Below, piece after piece: positions 31,733 to 41,873 of a stretch of 64,000 nt of DNA (position 1 is its first letter; each line of letters opens with the position of its first letter). Source of the DNA: Pyronema omphalodes (taxonomy: Eukaryota; Ascomycota; Pezizomycetes; Pezizales; Pyronemataceae); NCBI GenBank assembly GCA_024516155.1, contig JAJJXM010000021.1, forward strand, positions 723,143 to 787,142. The letters run 5' to 3'. Both the position numbers and the translations under genes were made by a program. Below the pieces are notes generated by a model. That model was not told where the DNA came from. It did not search any database and saw only the letters and a program-made list of their open reading frames with translations.

Positions 31733-32258
31733 CACCTTCCCCTAGGAAACGCGCGAGCGGCACGCCGTGCGCCTTGAGGGCTACCCAATGGTCTAGCTCC
31801 TCGACATCCGTCACCCCTGAGTCTACTTCCCAAACTGCGTTGATGATTTCATTACGATAAAGACGTAAAAGCGTAGCTGCATCTACCCCTGGGACGGTGG
31901 TGGCCGTCAGGGTGGCCTTCGCGTTGCGGGATACCTTCAACACGCGATGGAACTGAGGGGCGTTCTTGTACCACAGACAGTTGTTGATAGCTGCCGTGTA
32001 CCCGTCCAGGGGCTGGGCGCAGTTCGCGACGGCGGGGTCACGAGCAAAGACGATGCGGCGGACCTCAGCCGGGAGGTTTGTGGCGGGGGCGTGAAGGCTG
32101 CCAGCGCGTTGCTGCACCTTCTTTGTGTGACGCGATTGGTGGGTGGCCGACGGCGTGGTGAGGGCAGGCGTGGGGGTGGGGAGGCTTGCGTTGGCAGCGG
32201 CGACCTGTGCAACAGTCGGATGGGTCGCTATCTGAACGGGATGGCGGCGCGGAGCGGC
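31733..32258 (-). pseudogene. LINE ORF1, middle part
   Basis: Continues the LINE ORF1 that starts at 41873 and is split by GyE. It contains an Ala/Pro/Thr-rich linker, then RRIVFARDPAV, LRLYRNEIINAVWEVDSG and WVALKAHGVPLARFLGEG. This pattern is familiar from the RNA-binding region of ORF1 of fungal Tad-like LINEs. The frame is cut at 31732 by the family II LTR fragment and runs 46 codons into it. The zinc knuckles expected later in ORF1 are absent. Removing GyE and one target copy rejoins both parts in frame (TTTAPRRH). Confidence 0.78.
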
Positions 32259-33643
32259 TGTCACACCCTATAATGTGTGAGAATAGAATAGGTATCGTAT
32301 ATAACGCTATGGAGAATATGGCAAACTCGACAGGAGAATGAATAATCAAGTTAGTATCCCGGGCCGGAACCCCCAGAGGAGCTCCGGCTAGCCACGTCAC
32401 GTGATTCGTGACTTTCCGATAGGACCTCACGAGGATCCCGGCCCGAGGCGTCGGAACTATTATTCACTGTCAGTTTGGGAGGACTCAGGACGGAGAAGGG
32501 GAACGAACACTTACCTCAAGGGTGTCGACTTACCCTTGAGACAACTACGAACAACGCTGATGGAGAACGAAGAAGACGACGAAAGGTCACCTCCTTATAC
32601 CTGAGGAGTATTCGGCAATACACGGCTACGATGGGGGCTGCATAGGAACAGGACATTCCAAGAAGATGCAGATGCGGAGCAAGGGGGTCATCCGGTGTTA
32701 CGAGTTGGGTGAACAGTTGGGCAAAGAGATAAGGCAGAGTCTAGTCAGCAAACAGGAGTGGAATGCAGGACAAGGGTCAACAGTGCATTAGCATGAGACG
32801 ACGTCCAGCAGGGAACTCCGCTCAGGAAACCTGTTTGATGGAACTGATATGACGCGTCCTTGGGCCTAGAACTGCCAACTTGCAACAAGACGGCGTTTGC
32901 ATCCACACCAGGGTATGGCTGCGCGCAAGTGCGCGCAGGTGGGGCACATATGACATCACACAGGAATGTGACGGAGTAATCCACTCCGGTAGGGCATCAG
33001 GATGCCTTATGATGTCAGTGACCTCTACTGGCAATCGAGATTCTCTAGGGAGATCTATGATGGTGCGACTCGTCTGATAGACGACTCATGCGTCATTATC
33101 ACAAGCGTTCAGGCGTGATGCAGTCAGACGGAGTTGCCCTCCGGTGTGACTCATAACCCCAGCACCTCATTAGAAGGTGTGGTAGTACGGTGAGCTGTTT
33201 CAAGGATTAGTCTGACCAGGGCGAGCATAATGCAAGTGAGCGATTAATTTAATTGCGCGTTTAGCATGATGCAAGCCTCAGCAGATGCGTCACAGCTTCG
33301 ACCCATGTCTTATCTCCTAAGCTCAGTTCGGCAGTTCGTTCCCCAAGGAAGGCGGGGCGAATTTGTAGACGAAAGTCTATAAAAGACCCTATGTCTTCCC
33401 TCTGTCTCCTCGATCATCATCCATTGATCCTCTACGCGACGATACACTATTTACACCAACGAATACCTCCGAAGACGACCCTTAAGTTTATTCGGCCTGT
33501 GATCGGTTAATTCTCTTCCTAGCTTATCTTTGGAATAAGTTCTTTTAGTTCTTGAGAACGAAGCGTCTGTCTATACCAGGACAGAATACTTGAGATACAA
33601 CCGGAAAAGCCTCCGCATAGTTAAGACTGTGCCCAGGTTCACA
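32259..33643 (+). repeat. GyE 5' LTR (1385 bp)
   Basis: TGTCACACC...GGTTCACA. TATAAAAG lies at 33378-33385. CCTTAAGTTTAT at 33480-33491 pairs with the primer-binding region. Confidence 0.95.
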
Positions 33644-33645
33644 CT

Positions 33646-33657
33646 ATAAACTTAAGG
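33646..33657 (+). other. GyE primer-binding site complementary to its own LTR
   Basis: ATAAACTTAAGG, two bases after the 5' LTR, is perfectly complementary (12 nt) to 33480-33491 within the LTR. The LTR segment lies about 100 nt downstream of TATAAAAG. This supports self-priming as in Tf1/sushi. Confidence 0.72.
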
Positions 33658-33771
33658 CTACAAGCTACCAAGTGTATTAATCGACACGCATACGGAAGAC
33701 CCTCTTCTAGGGCAATTCGACAATCCAAACCCTCCAAAAACAAAATTACGGAACAAGTCAATCAACAAGCA

Positions 33772-35958
33772 ATGGCCTCACGCAGAATCGCTGCACCTGC
33801 TGGTCACGATGACGGCCTCGATGCTCCTATGGGCAACACCATCAGCATCACCCGTCCTCGTTCATGGGATGAGGTTACTACTCGGGGACCAGCACGGGTC
33901 CATCATGGAACAACGATCAACACAGGCGATGTTCCTCAATGGGTAGTTTTAATGATGGAAAGGATGGATGCTACAGAAGGAGATATCAGGAAGTTGATTG
34001 AGGCAGCCGGAGAAGGGGCTGCAATGAATGAACAGTTGCAACAGATGAAGGGGCTATACCTGGAAATGGCCCAAGGCATGCAGAAAGCCTACGATATTTT
34101 GGCGAAGAAGGGGAAATTGGACCAGGAGGTTAACCTCCAAACTGTTACGCGACTAGTTCAAGCCAGCAATGAGTTTGCTGGTCAACTGTGGAAGAACATC
34201 GGTGACCTTGCTACAGATGCAAAGTCTAAAGAAGCAGCGAATCAAGCAGCTGCTGAAAGATTAAACCAGGGCATTCAAATAACGAATGCCATTCTCGAAG
34301 CCTTTTCTCAGAGGCAGCGCGAAATCAACAGAGACATCGAGAGATGGGCATTCGAGAAAAACACTCGGGATGCCATTAGACAACAGGATGACGAGCAGCG
34401 GGACAGGCGGATTGAAGCCCTGTGCATCGCTGAAGAAACCCATCAACAGCGACTACTTGACTACGAGGAACAGCGGGAGGAGGAGAAACTGGAGTTGGTC
34501 AACAAGGTCATCAGCCTTGTTATGTCCAAGATTCAGAAAAAGGAAAATTTTGATGCTAAGTCTCTCACTGAGGCTATGCATGAGGAAATGACCCCGAAAC
34601 CCCCTTCCCTTGGCAAAGCGCCAGAATTCCCGTTACCACCATCAGAAGATGGATCTGTTGACATTGGTCAAGGAAACGGCGGAGGAAAGCCACCTGGTGG
34701 TAGAATTCTGCCACCTCCACCACCCCCATCTGACCCTTCAGACGACGTAGATTCAGATGATGAGTATATCAGAAAAGCATTGGAAAGGAAGCGCAAGGAG
34801 CGCAAAGAAAAACAAAAAGCACGAAATCCAGAAGCGAAGAATGCAATGGAGGCATTCTTGGAGTCACTGGTCAAAAAATTACCACAATCCGAACCTGCTG
34901 GACCTAAGAGACCAAAGATGCCTGAAATGAAGGCACCACAGTTCTTTAGTGGAAAAGATAAAACATTGTTCAGGACATGGTGGATGTCGGTTAAAGATTA
35001 TATCCAAACTTACACAAAAACATTTCCAGATGAAGATGATCAGGTTAAGTGGGTTGGGAACTTGCTCACGCATAAGGCATTGAGCTGGCACCAGGAAAGA
35101 AGAAAAAGTATTCAACGACAAGGTTTAAGGGATACTTGGGTTGCATTTTCAAGTGCAATTGGAACTAGATTTGAGGATAGGCGAGAGGCCCAAAAAGACG
35201 TTAAGAGAATTACGGAACTCCAATACGACGGAGATATTGACGATTATATTACCAAATTGGAGGATCTTAATATGAGGGTAGGGGCAATTGGCCCCATGTA
35301 TAGGAATGTCATCTGGGAGGCGATGACACCTGCAATTAAGAAGATGGTTTATCAGAGATGTGGTGGAATCCCAACTGATGACGAAGAAATGATAGATGCA
35401 GTAAAGGATGCTGCGCATGTTGTTGAGGAATTGGACGAGGTATTGAAAGGTTCTAAGAAGAAGACTTTGGAGGTACGAGAGGATCGTACCAAGGACAAAA
35501 ATAAGCATAAGGAAACTGTGCGCCCGAAGCAGGAGCAGCACAAAGACAGGTTTAAGGAAAAGAAGGATAAGAAAGTTTTTGCTGGAAAGAAATCAGAGAA
35601 ACTGGCGGTATATGCCTCAGGAAGAGAGGCCCTACAGGGAGTTCCCCAAACAGAAATTGATAAACACAAGAAAGAAAAGGCAGACTGTTGGTGTTGTGGT
35701 CGTTCTGGGCATAAGATGTATGACTGCTACGCGAAGAAGACAGTTGGGGGAACTGAGTTGGCGAAGGATGGAAAGGTAGCTTCTTCCGGGAAGAGGAAGC
35801 GTGATGATGAGGAGAATGAAGAACAGGAGAAGCCTAAGGAAAAGAAAAAGGCTAAAACGGCTGCAGTAAGGCAGGATAATGAAGATATGGACATGCCTGA
35901 TGCGCAGCCAAGGATATGGGAATTGGAGGAAGACCAAAACATGGAATCGGATTTTTAA
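33772..35958 (+). CDS. GyE gag (728 aa)
   Basis: Intact gag closely matching GyC gag. Helical charged N-terminus, Pro-rich linker with DDVDSDDEY, gag domain (MKAPQFFSGKDKTLFRTWW...), Lys-rich tract and a knuckle [14 protein letters not shown] near residues 640-653. The start ATG at 33772 follows a 128-bp leader. It ends TAA at 35956-35958 directly after GGATTTT (35949-35955). Confidence 0.94.
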   Translation: MASRRIAAPAGHDDGLDAPMGNTISITRPRSWDEVTTRGPARVHHGTTINTGDVPQWVVLMMERMDATEGDIRKLIEAAGEGAAMNEQLQQMKGLYLEMAQGMQKAYDILAKKGKLDQEVNLQTVTRLVQASNEFAGQLWKNIGDLATDAKSKEAANQAAAERLNQGIQITNAILEAFSQRQREINRDIERWAFEKNTRDAIRQQDDEQRDRRIEALCIAEETHQQRLLDYEEQREEEKLELVNKVISLVMSKIQKKENFDAKSLTEAMHEEMTPKPPSLGKAPEFPLPPSEDGSVDIGQGNGGGKPPGGRILPPPPPPSDPSDDVDSDDEYIRKALERKRKERKEKQKARNPEAKNAMEAFLESLVKKLPQSEPAGPKRPKMPEMKAPQFFSGKDKTLFRTWWMSVKDYIQTYTKTFPDEDDQVKWVGNLLTHKALSWHQERRKSIQRQGLRDTWVAFSSAIGTRFEDRREAQKDVKRITELQYDGDIDDYITKLEDLNMRVGAIGPMYRNVIWEAMTPAIKKMVYQRCGGIPTDDEEMIDAVKDAAHVVEELDEVLKGSKKKTLEVREDRTKDKNKHKETVRPKQEQHKDRFKEKKDKKVFAGKKSEKLAVYASGREALQGVPQTEIDKHKKEKADCWCCGRSGHKMYDCYAKKTVGGTELAKDGKVASSGKRKRDDEENEEQEKPKEKKKAKTAAVRQDNEDMDMPDAQPRIWELEEDQNMESDF

Positions 35959-38900
35959 AGTCCTCTAGGGAGGCGTCACCTGAGGAGGATATGAATATTG
36001 ACGCATTAATTGGGAAATGTGCGGGAACAAAAAGGACAACTATGGACAACCTCGAGTCGACCAGGACTAAGAGTCACGATCAGACAATGGAGATGCAATT
36101 CCAGGAACTAGGGAATTAGCACCAACTCCTCCTCACCACGGACCGAGACCAATAATCAATATGGTTCTCAACTGGTCCAAGAATCAGCAACGCACAGTTA
36201 GAGTCCTCTTGGATACAGGCTCTACTGCTGCCCTCCTGGACAAAACATTTGTCCACAAATTCAAAGTTCCAACCGTCAAAAGAGACACCCCCCTCCAAAT
36301 TCGCAACTTTAACAATGAGATAGTTGCTGGAGCAGGAGTATTCTCTACGGTTCCATTTATGTTGCAGCATAAGAACCACTTTGCTGCAGAATCATTCGAA
36401 GTCGCTCCACTGGATAGCGACTGCGATGCTATCCTCCCATATTGGTGGATGGCTCAACATCAGCCTTGCAACCTCTGGGGAGATCAGAACCAGATCTCAT
36501 TCACCTCCTCACGTTGCAAAGACAAGTGCACTAAGGCGCAAGCCAGTGCCTTCTCTCTCCAGGTCAACAAACAGGTACTCGACCATCCAGAAGCCTTAGT
36601 TTTAGGCCATGTCTCATCATTATCCACCACAGAAGAATTGTCAGAGGCACCTCAACAAGTCCCTGAGAAATTTCGTGGTTGGATTAATATCATGACAAAG
36701 GAAGCAGCAGATAGGCTTCCTGAACACAAACCTTATAACCATGCAATTGACCTGCAAGAAGGAGAGACTCCTCCTTGGGGACCTGTCTATGCTCTTAACG
36801 AAGTTGAGCTAGAGACACTAAGAGAATGGTTAAAGGACATGCTGCGTACAGGGAAAATAAGACCCTCCAAGTCACCAGCAGCAGCCCCTATTCTCTTCAT
36901 CCCAAAGGCCCATGGCAGAGGTCTAAGGTTATGTGTTGACTATCGGGGCATCAACAAAATAACAATTGCCAACCGATACCCGCTCCCACTCATGTCAGAA
37001 TTACAGGACAGAGTTAGGGGAGCTAAAATATTTACGAAGATGGATCTGAAGAATGGATACCATCTAATAAGAATAAAAGAAGGAGATGAATGGAAAACGG
37101 CTTTTAGGTGCCGATATGGACTATATGAATTTTTGGTTATGCCTTTTGGGTTGAGCAATGCTCCGGCCACATTTCAAGATATGATGAATCATATCTTTAG
37201 GGATATGTTGGACCAAGGAGTAATTGCATACATTGATGATGAACTCATCTATGCGGAGACGGAAGAAAAGCATGATGAGTTGGTAAAAGAAGTATTAAAA
37301 AGGTTGGAAGAAAATGGGTTGGTTATATCACCTGAAAAATGTGTCTGGGGACAAAGGAAAGTGGAATTTCTGGGATATATTATCAGTGAAAATGGGATTG
37401 AAATGGCTAAGGACAAGGTGGAAACCGTCCTTATATGGGAAACCCCAAAGTCCTTGAAGGAGGTGCAAGGCTTTCTTGGATTCGCTAACTTCTATCGGAG
37501 ATTCATTAAGTACTTCTCAAGAATGTGTCATCCTCTTACAGAATCAAAGAAAGGCGATCCAAAGAAATGGGAATGGACTGTTGCTATGGAGTTAGCATTT
37601 GACGAGCTGAAGAATCGATTTACGACAGCACCAATCTTGTGTCATTTTGATTCAAGAAAGGTTTGCACAGTTGAGACTGATGCTTTGGATTTTGCTTTAG
37701 GCGCAGTTCTATCCCAGAAAGGGGATGATGGAAACTTGCATCCAATTGCTTTCCATTCAAGAAAATTCACTCCGGCTGAGATAAATTATGAGATTCACGA
37801 CAAGGAGCTATTGGCTATTGTGGACTCATTCAAAGAATGGAGGAGCTATCTTGAAGGAGCGATGTTTACTGTGGAGGTTTACAGCGACCACCAAAACCTG
37901 GAGTACTTTACAACAACAAAAGTACTCAATCGACGTCAAGCTAGATGGGCTCAAGAGCTTGCTGGCGTTGACTTCAAAATTTATTACAGACCTGGGGTAA
38001 AGAATGGGAAACCTGATGCTCTATCTAGGCGTCCGGAGTTCCGCCCTGAAATGGGGGGAGGTGAAGATCAGCCGATTACGACGATCCTACATAAGAATCA
38101 TTTTGCATCAATTTCGTCAATCAGCACTGCTGGAGAAGGAACTTCTTTTATTATTTCTTCAGCACGACTTTCCTCCATTCCCTTGGTTAAATGGTCAACA
38201 GAATTTTTGAAGATGCTTAAGGAAGCTGGAAAACTGGATCAGATTTACGTGGAGGCAACGAAGGAAATAAAGGAACCACTGACGATAGAGGATGGCATAC
38301 TCTATCGAAAAGAAAAACTATGGGTACCAAAGGATTTGGTAAACACGGTTCTTGAATCCGAACATGACTCTGAAATTGCAGGTCACTTCGGACAAGACAA
38401 AACTATTGAATTAATTCGAAGGAACTTCTCGTGGCCGAAGATGGAAGAAGGAATAATGAATTATGTTAAGAGTTGTATGGAATGTCAGAAGGACAAAAAG
38501 GCGCGGCACCTGAAGTATGGATAACTTCAACCTCTGGAATTACCCTATGCCCCATGGCAATCAATCGCCATGGACTTTATTACAGACCTACCGGAATCAA
38601 ATGGATGTGATCAACTCTGGGTAGTAGTTGATCGATTTTCGAAAATGGCCCACTTCATACCATTACAAAAAGACGGCAAAACAACTGCAGACCTTGTTAG
38701 AATCTTTGCTAAGGAAATTTGGAAGTTACACGGGCTGCCTACAGACATTATTTCCGATAGGGACTCCAGGTCTACAAGTACGACCTGGAAAGCATTTCTT
38801 GGGACACTAGCCATCAAGCCTAGAATGTCCACAGCGTTCCACCCTCAAACTGACGGACAGACGGAACGACTCAACCAGACAATTGAAGCTTACCTCCGCT

Positions 38901-39617
38901 CTTTTGTCAATCATGAGATGGACGATTGGGTTGACCTGTTGCCAATGGCAGAGTTTGCTTACAACAAGTCAGTAACCACCGCTACAGGACTTTCACCCTT
39001 CTATGCGAACTACGGTTACAACCCCATTGCCAGCAACCCAACTGCAACTGCTGTGCGAAACCCAGCCAGCAAAACACACGCCCACTGGATGCATACTGTG
39101 CACGAAGGAGCAAAGCTATGCTTACAGAAAGCACAAGAAAGAATGAACAAGTATGCAGACCTACAACGAAAGGAGGCACCTATTTACCAAGTTGGAGACT
39201 TGGTTATGCTCCATGGACGACACAAAAAACAAGACGCCATGACATAAATTGGATCACAAACTTCACGGTCCATTTCAAATCGAGAAAGTCATATCCCCAA
39301 CAGCCTTACGTCTCACACTACCAGGAAAATGGAAAATTCATAAGGTTTTTCATATTTCCCTACTTGAGCCTTTCCACACCGGTACAAGAGCTCCACCAGA
39401 CCCAAACAAAATTCTTAGGGAAGCAGACGATGTTGAGGGAAGCGAGGGGTATGACATTGATGAAATTATAAGCAGCTACAAATCAGGAAACAGAGTACTT
39501 TACCTCGTCAAATGGCTTGGGTGGCCTAACAAGAAAGATTGGACGGCAGAACCCTTCGACAACTTTTCAGTAGGTGGTCAGGAAAAGCTAAGAGAATTCC
39601 GGTCTCAAGCATCCTGA
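35955..39617 (+). pseudogene. GyE pol: protease to chromodomain, three lesions
   Basis: The -1 frame opens at 35955 but closes at 36117-36119; the main frame 36161-38524 is shifted, so a small indel lies between about 36088 and 36119. The main frame holds protease (LLDTGST), RT ([22 protein letters not shown]), RNase H and the start of integrase. A TAA at 38522-38524 replaces Met (YGMLQ in GyA). The integrase core continues in frame at 38570-39247 (SDRDSRS, QTDGQTERL). A 2-bp deletion near 39225-39245 moves the GPY module and chromodomain (VLYLVKWLGWPNKKDW) to another frame, 39249-39617. Confidence 0.94.
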
Positions 39618-40012
39618 TTCTCCGAGGGACTACCGACTCAAGGACGGCTCGTCAGCCGTGTGCCGTGACACTATAAATCTGGAAATCGTGTATTGTACCT
39701 TGTTCAATGGCTAGGTCGGCCCAACAGAAAAGACTGGACGGCAGAACCATTCGACAATTTTTAAGTAGGAGGTCAGGAGAAGTTACGAGAGTTTCATCTC
39801 AAGTATCCTGATTCTCCGAGGGACTACAGACTGAAGGATGCAGGCTTAATGTTTTTCCCACGAGGTTTTCATTAGGTCGAGTTGGTAGTAGGATGTAGGG
39901 GCTGGAGGACTACATCTATAATTGATCACTTAATCACTTGGCTGCGGCGAGGTGCGATGACAGAATGATGAACTACGAGCTTCGGGACGAAGCTTGAACA
40001 GGGGGGAGGTGG
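39618..40012 (+). other. GyE rearranged 3' region with second chromodomain copy and polypurine tract
   Basis: After the first chromodomain end comes a 27-bp piece identical to the end of the family IV LTR (39644-39670). Then a second, diverged copy of the chromodomain codons follows (about 39675-39800, KDWTAEPFDNF), then the normal 3' UTR. AGGGGGGAGGTGG at 40000-40012 is the polypurine tract. Confidence 0.85.
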
Positions 40013-41397
40013 TGTCACACCCTATAATGTGTGAAGATAGAATTGGTATCATATATAACGCTATGGAGAATATGGCAAACTCGACAGGAGAATGAATAAT
40101 TAAGTTAGTATCCCGGGCCGGAACCCCCAGAGGAGCTCCGGCTAGCCACGTCACGTGATTCGTGACTTCCCGATAGGACCTCACGAGGATCCCGGCCCGA
40201 GGTGTCGGAACTATTATTCACTGTCAGTTTGGGAGGACTCAGGACGGAGAAGGGGAAGGAACACTTACCTCAAGGGTGTCGACTTACCCTTGAGACAAAT
40301 ACCAACGACGCTAATGGGGAACGAAGAAGACAACGAAAGGTCACCTCCTTATACCTGAGGAGTATTCGGCAATACACGGCTACGATAGGGGCTGCATAGG
40401 AACAGGACATTCCAAGAAGATGCAGATGCGGCGCAAGGGAGTCATCCGGTGTTACGAGTTGGGTGAACAGTTGGGCAAAGAGATAAGGCAGAGTCTAGTC
40501 AGCAAACAGGAGTGGAATGCAGGACAAGGGTCAACAGTGCATTAGCATGAGACCACGTCCAGCAGGGAACTCCACTCAGGAAACCTGTTTGATGGAACTG
40601 ATATGACGCGTCCTTGGGCCTAGAACTGCCAACTTGGAACAAGACGGCGTTTGCATCCACACCAGGGTGTGGCTGCGCGCAAGTGGGCGCAGGTGGGGCA
40701 CATATGACATCACACAGGAATGTGACGGAGTAATCCACTCCGGTAGGGCATCAGGATGCCTTATGATGTCAGTGACCTCTACTGGCAATCGAGATTCTCT
40801 AGGGAGATCTATGATGGCGCGACTCGTCCGATAAATGACTCATGCGTCATTATCACAAGAGTTCAGGCATGATGCAGTCAGACGGAGTTGCCCTCCGGTG
40901 TGACTCATAACCCCAGCACCTCATGAGAAGGTGTGGTAGTACGGTGAACTATTTCAAGGATTAGTCTGACCAGGGCAAGCATAATGCAAGTGCGCGATTG
41001 ATTTAATTGCGCGCTTAGCATGATGCAAGCCTCAGCAGATGCGTCACAGCTTCGACCCATGTCTTATCTTCTAAGCTCAGTTCGGCAGTTCGTTCCCCAA
41101 GGAAGGCGGGGCAAATTTGTAGACAAAAGTCTATAAAACACCCTATGTCTTTCCTCTGTCTCCTCGATCATCATCCATTGATCCTCTACGCGACGATACA
41201 CTATTTACACCAACGAATACCTCCGAAGACGACCCTTAAGTTTATTCGGCCTGTGATCGGTTAATTCTCTTCCTAGCTTATCTTTGGAATAAGTTCTTTT
41301 AGTTCTTGAGAACGAAGCGTCTGTCTATACCAGGACAGAATACTCGAGATACAACCGGAAAAGCCTCCGCATAGTTAAGACTGTGCCCAGGTTCACA
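40013..41397 (+). repeat. GyE 3' LTR (1385 bp)
   Basis: TGTCACACC...GGTTCACA, matching 32259-33643 with scattered substitutions. It is followed by GCGGT and LINE sequence. Confidence 0.95.
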
Positions 41398-41873
41398 GCG
41401 GTGGTGGTCTGCGCGGCGGGGCGGGACAGTCTGGGGGCAGGCGGGGCGGGTCTGGCGAGAGCTTCGTTAAGGCGAGCGCGAAGCTCGCGATTAATCGTGC
41501 GGAGGCGTGTGACCTCTTCCTCCAGGGCGGGGATGCGTTTGTCTAGGGCATCCAGCCTCTTACCAAGGCTGAGAATGTACTCTGGGTTTATGACTGACAC
41601 GACCGTGGGCGCGTCATCACCGCGTTTCTCGCATTTTTCATACGCGGGGCCTTCCTCTTCGAGGGGCTGAGTGGCGCGGGCTCGCTTTCCGACTGCCCAT
41701 TGAAGGCGAGCATGTGCTGCAGAAGAGCTCCTGATGGCCATCGGGGTGGGGGTACCAGGAGGGACGGAGCGGGCGGTGCCAAAGACGTCGTCTTCTGGTT
41801 GGCCGCTGGGTTTCGGAGTGGAGGTAAACGGGGCATGCCGCTGGAGAGAGGAAGTCTCCCCAAAGCGAAGCAT
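41398..41873 (-). pseudogene. LINE ORF1, N-terminal part
   Basis: Frame from ATG 41871-41873 down to the GyE insertion. The first 85 residues are Pro/Ser/Arg-rich; residues about 95-135 form a coiled coil (LGKRLDALDKRIPALEEE, then RTINRELRARL), followed by a Pro/Ala linker ending at GyE. A coiled coil before an RNA-binding region is usual for LINE ORF1 proteins that trimerise. The frame is open well upstream of the ATG, but no earlier ATG was seen. Family assignment rests mainly on the continuation at 31733-32258. Confidence 0.7.

Larger units (their letters stand above)
32259..41397 (+). mobile_element. GyE: full-length family I chromovirus inserted in a LINE
   Basis: Plus-strand element: 5' LTR 32259-33643, leader, gag 33772-35958, pol about 35955-39617, a rearranged 3' region, 3' LTR 40013-41397. 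Flanks are GCGGC before and GCGGT after, a probable 5-bp target duplication with one change. The LTRs differ at several positions (5 in the first 130 bp), so it is older than GyD. It lacks the telomeric insert of GyA and GyC. Confidence 0.95.

Noticed and set aside
32254..41402. Perfect 5-bp target duplication for GyE
   Set aside because: Flanks are GCGGC and GCGGT; four of five bases match. The in-frame rejoining of the LINE ORF supports insertion, but the duplication is not perfect.
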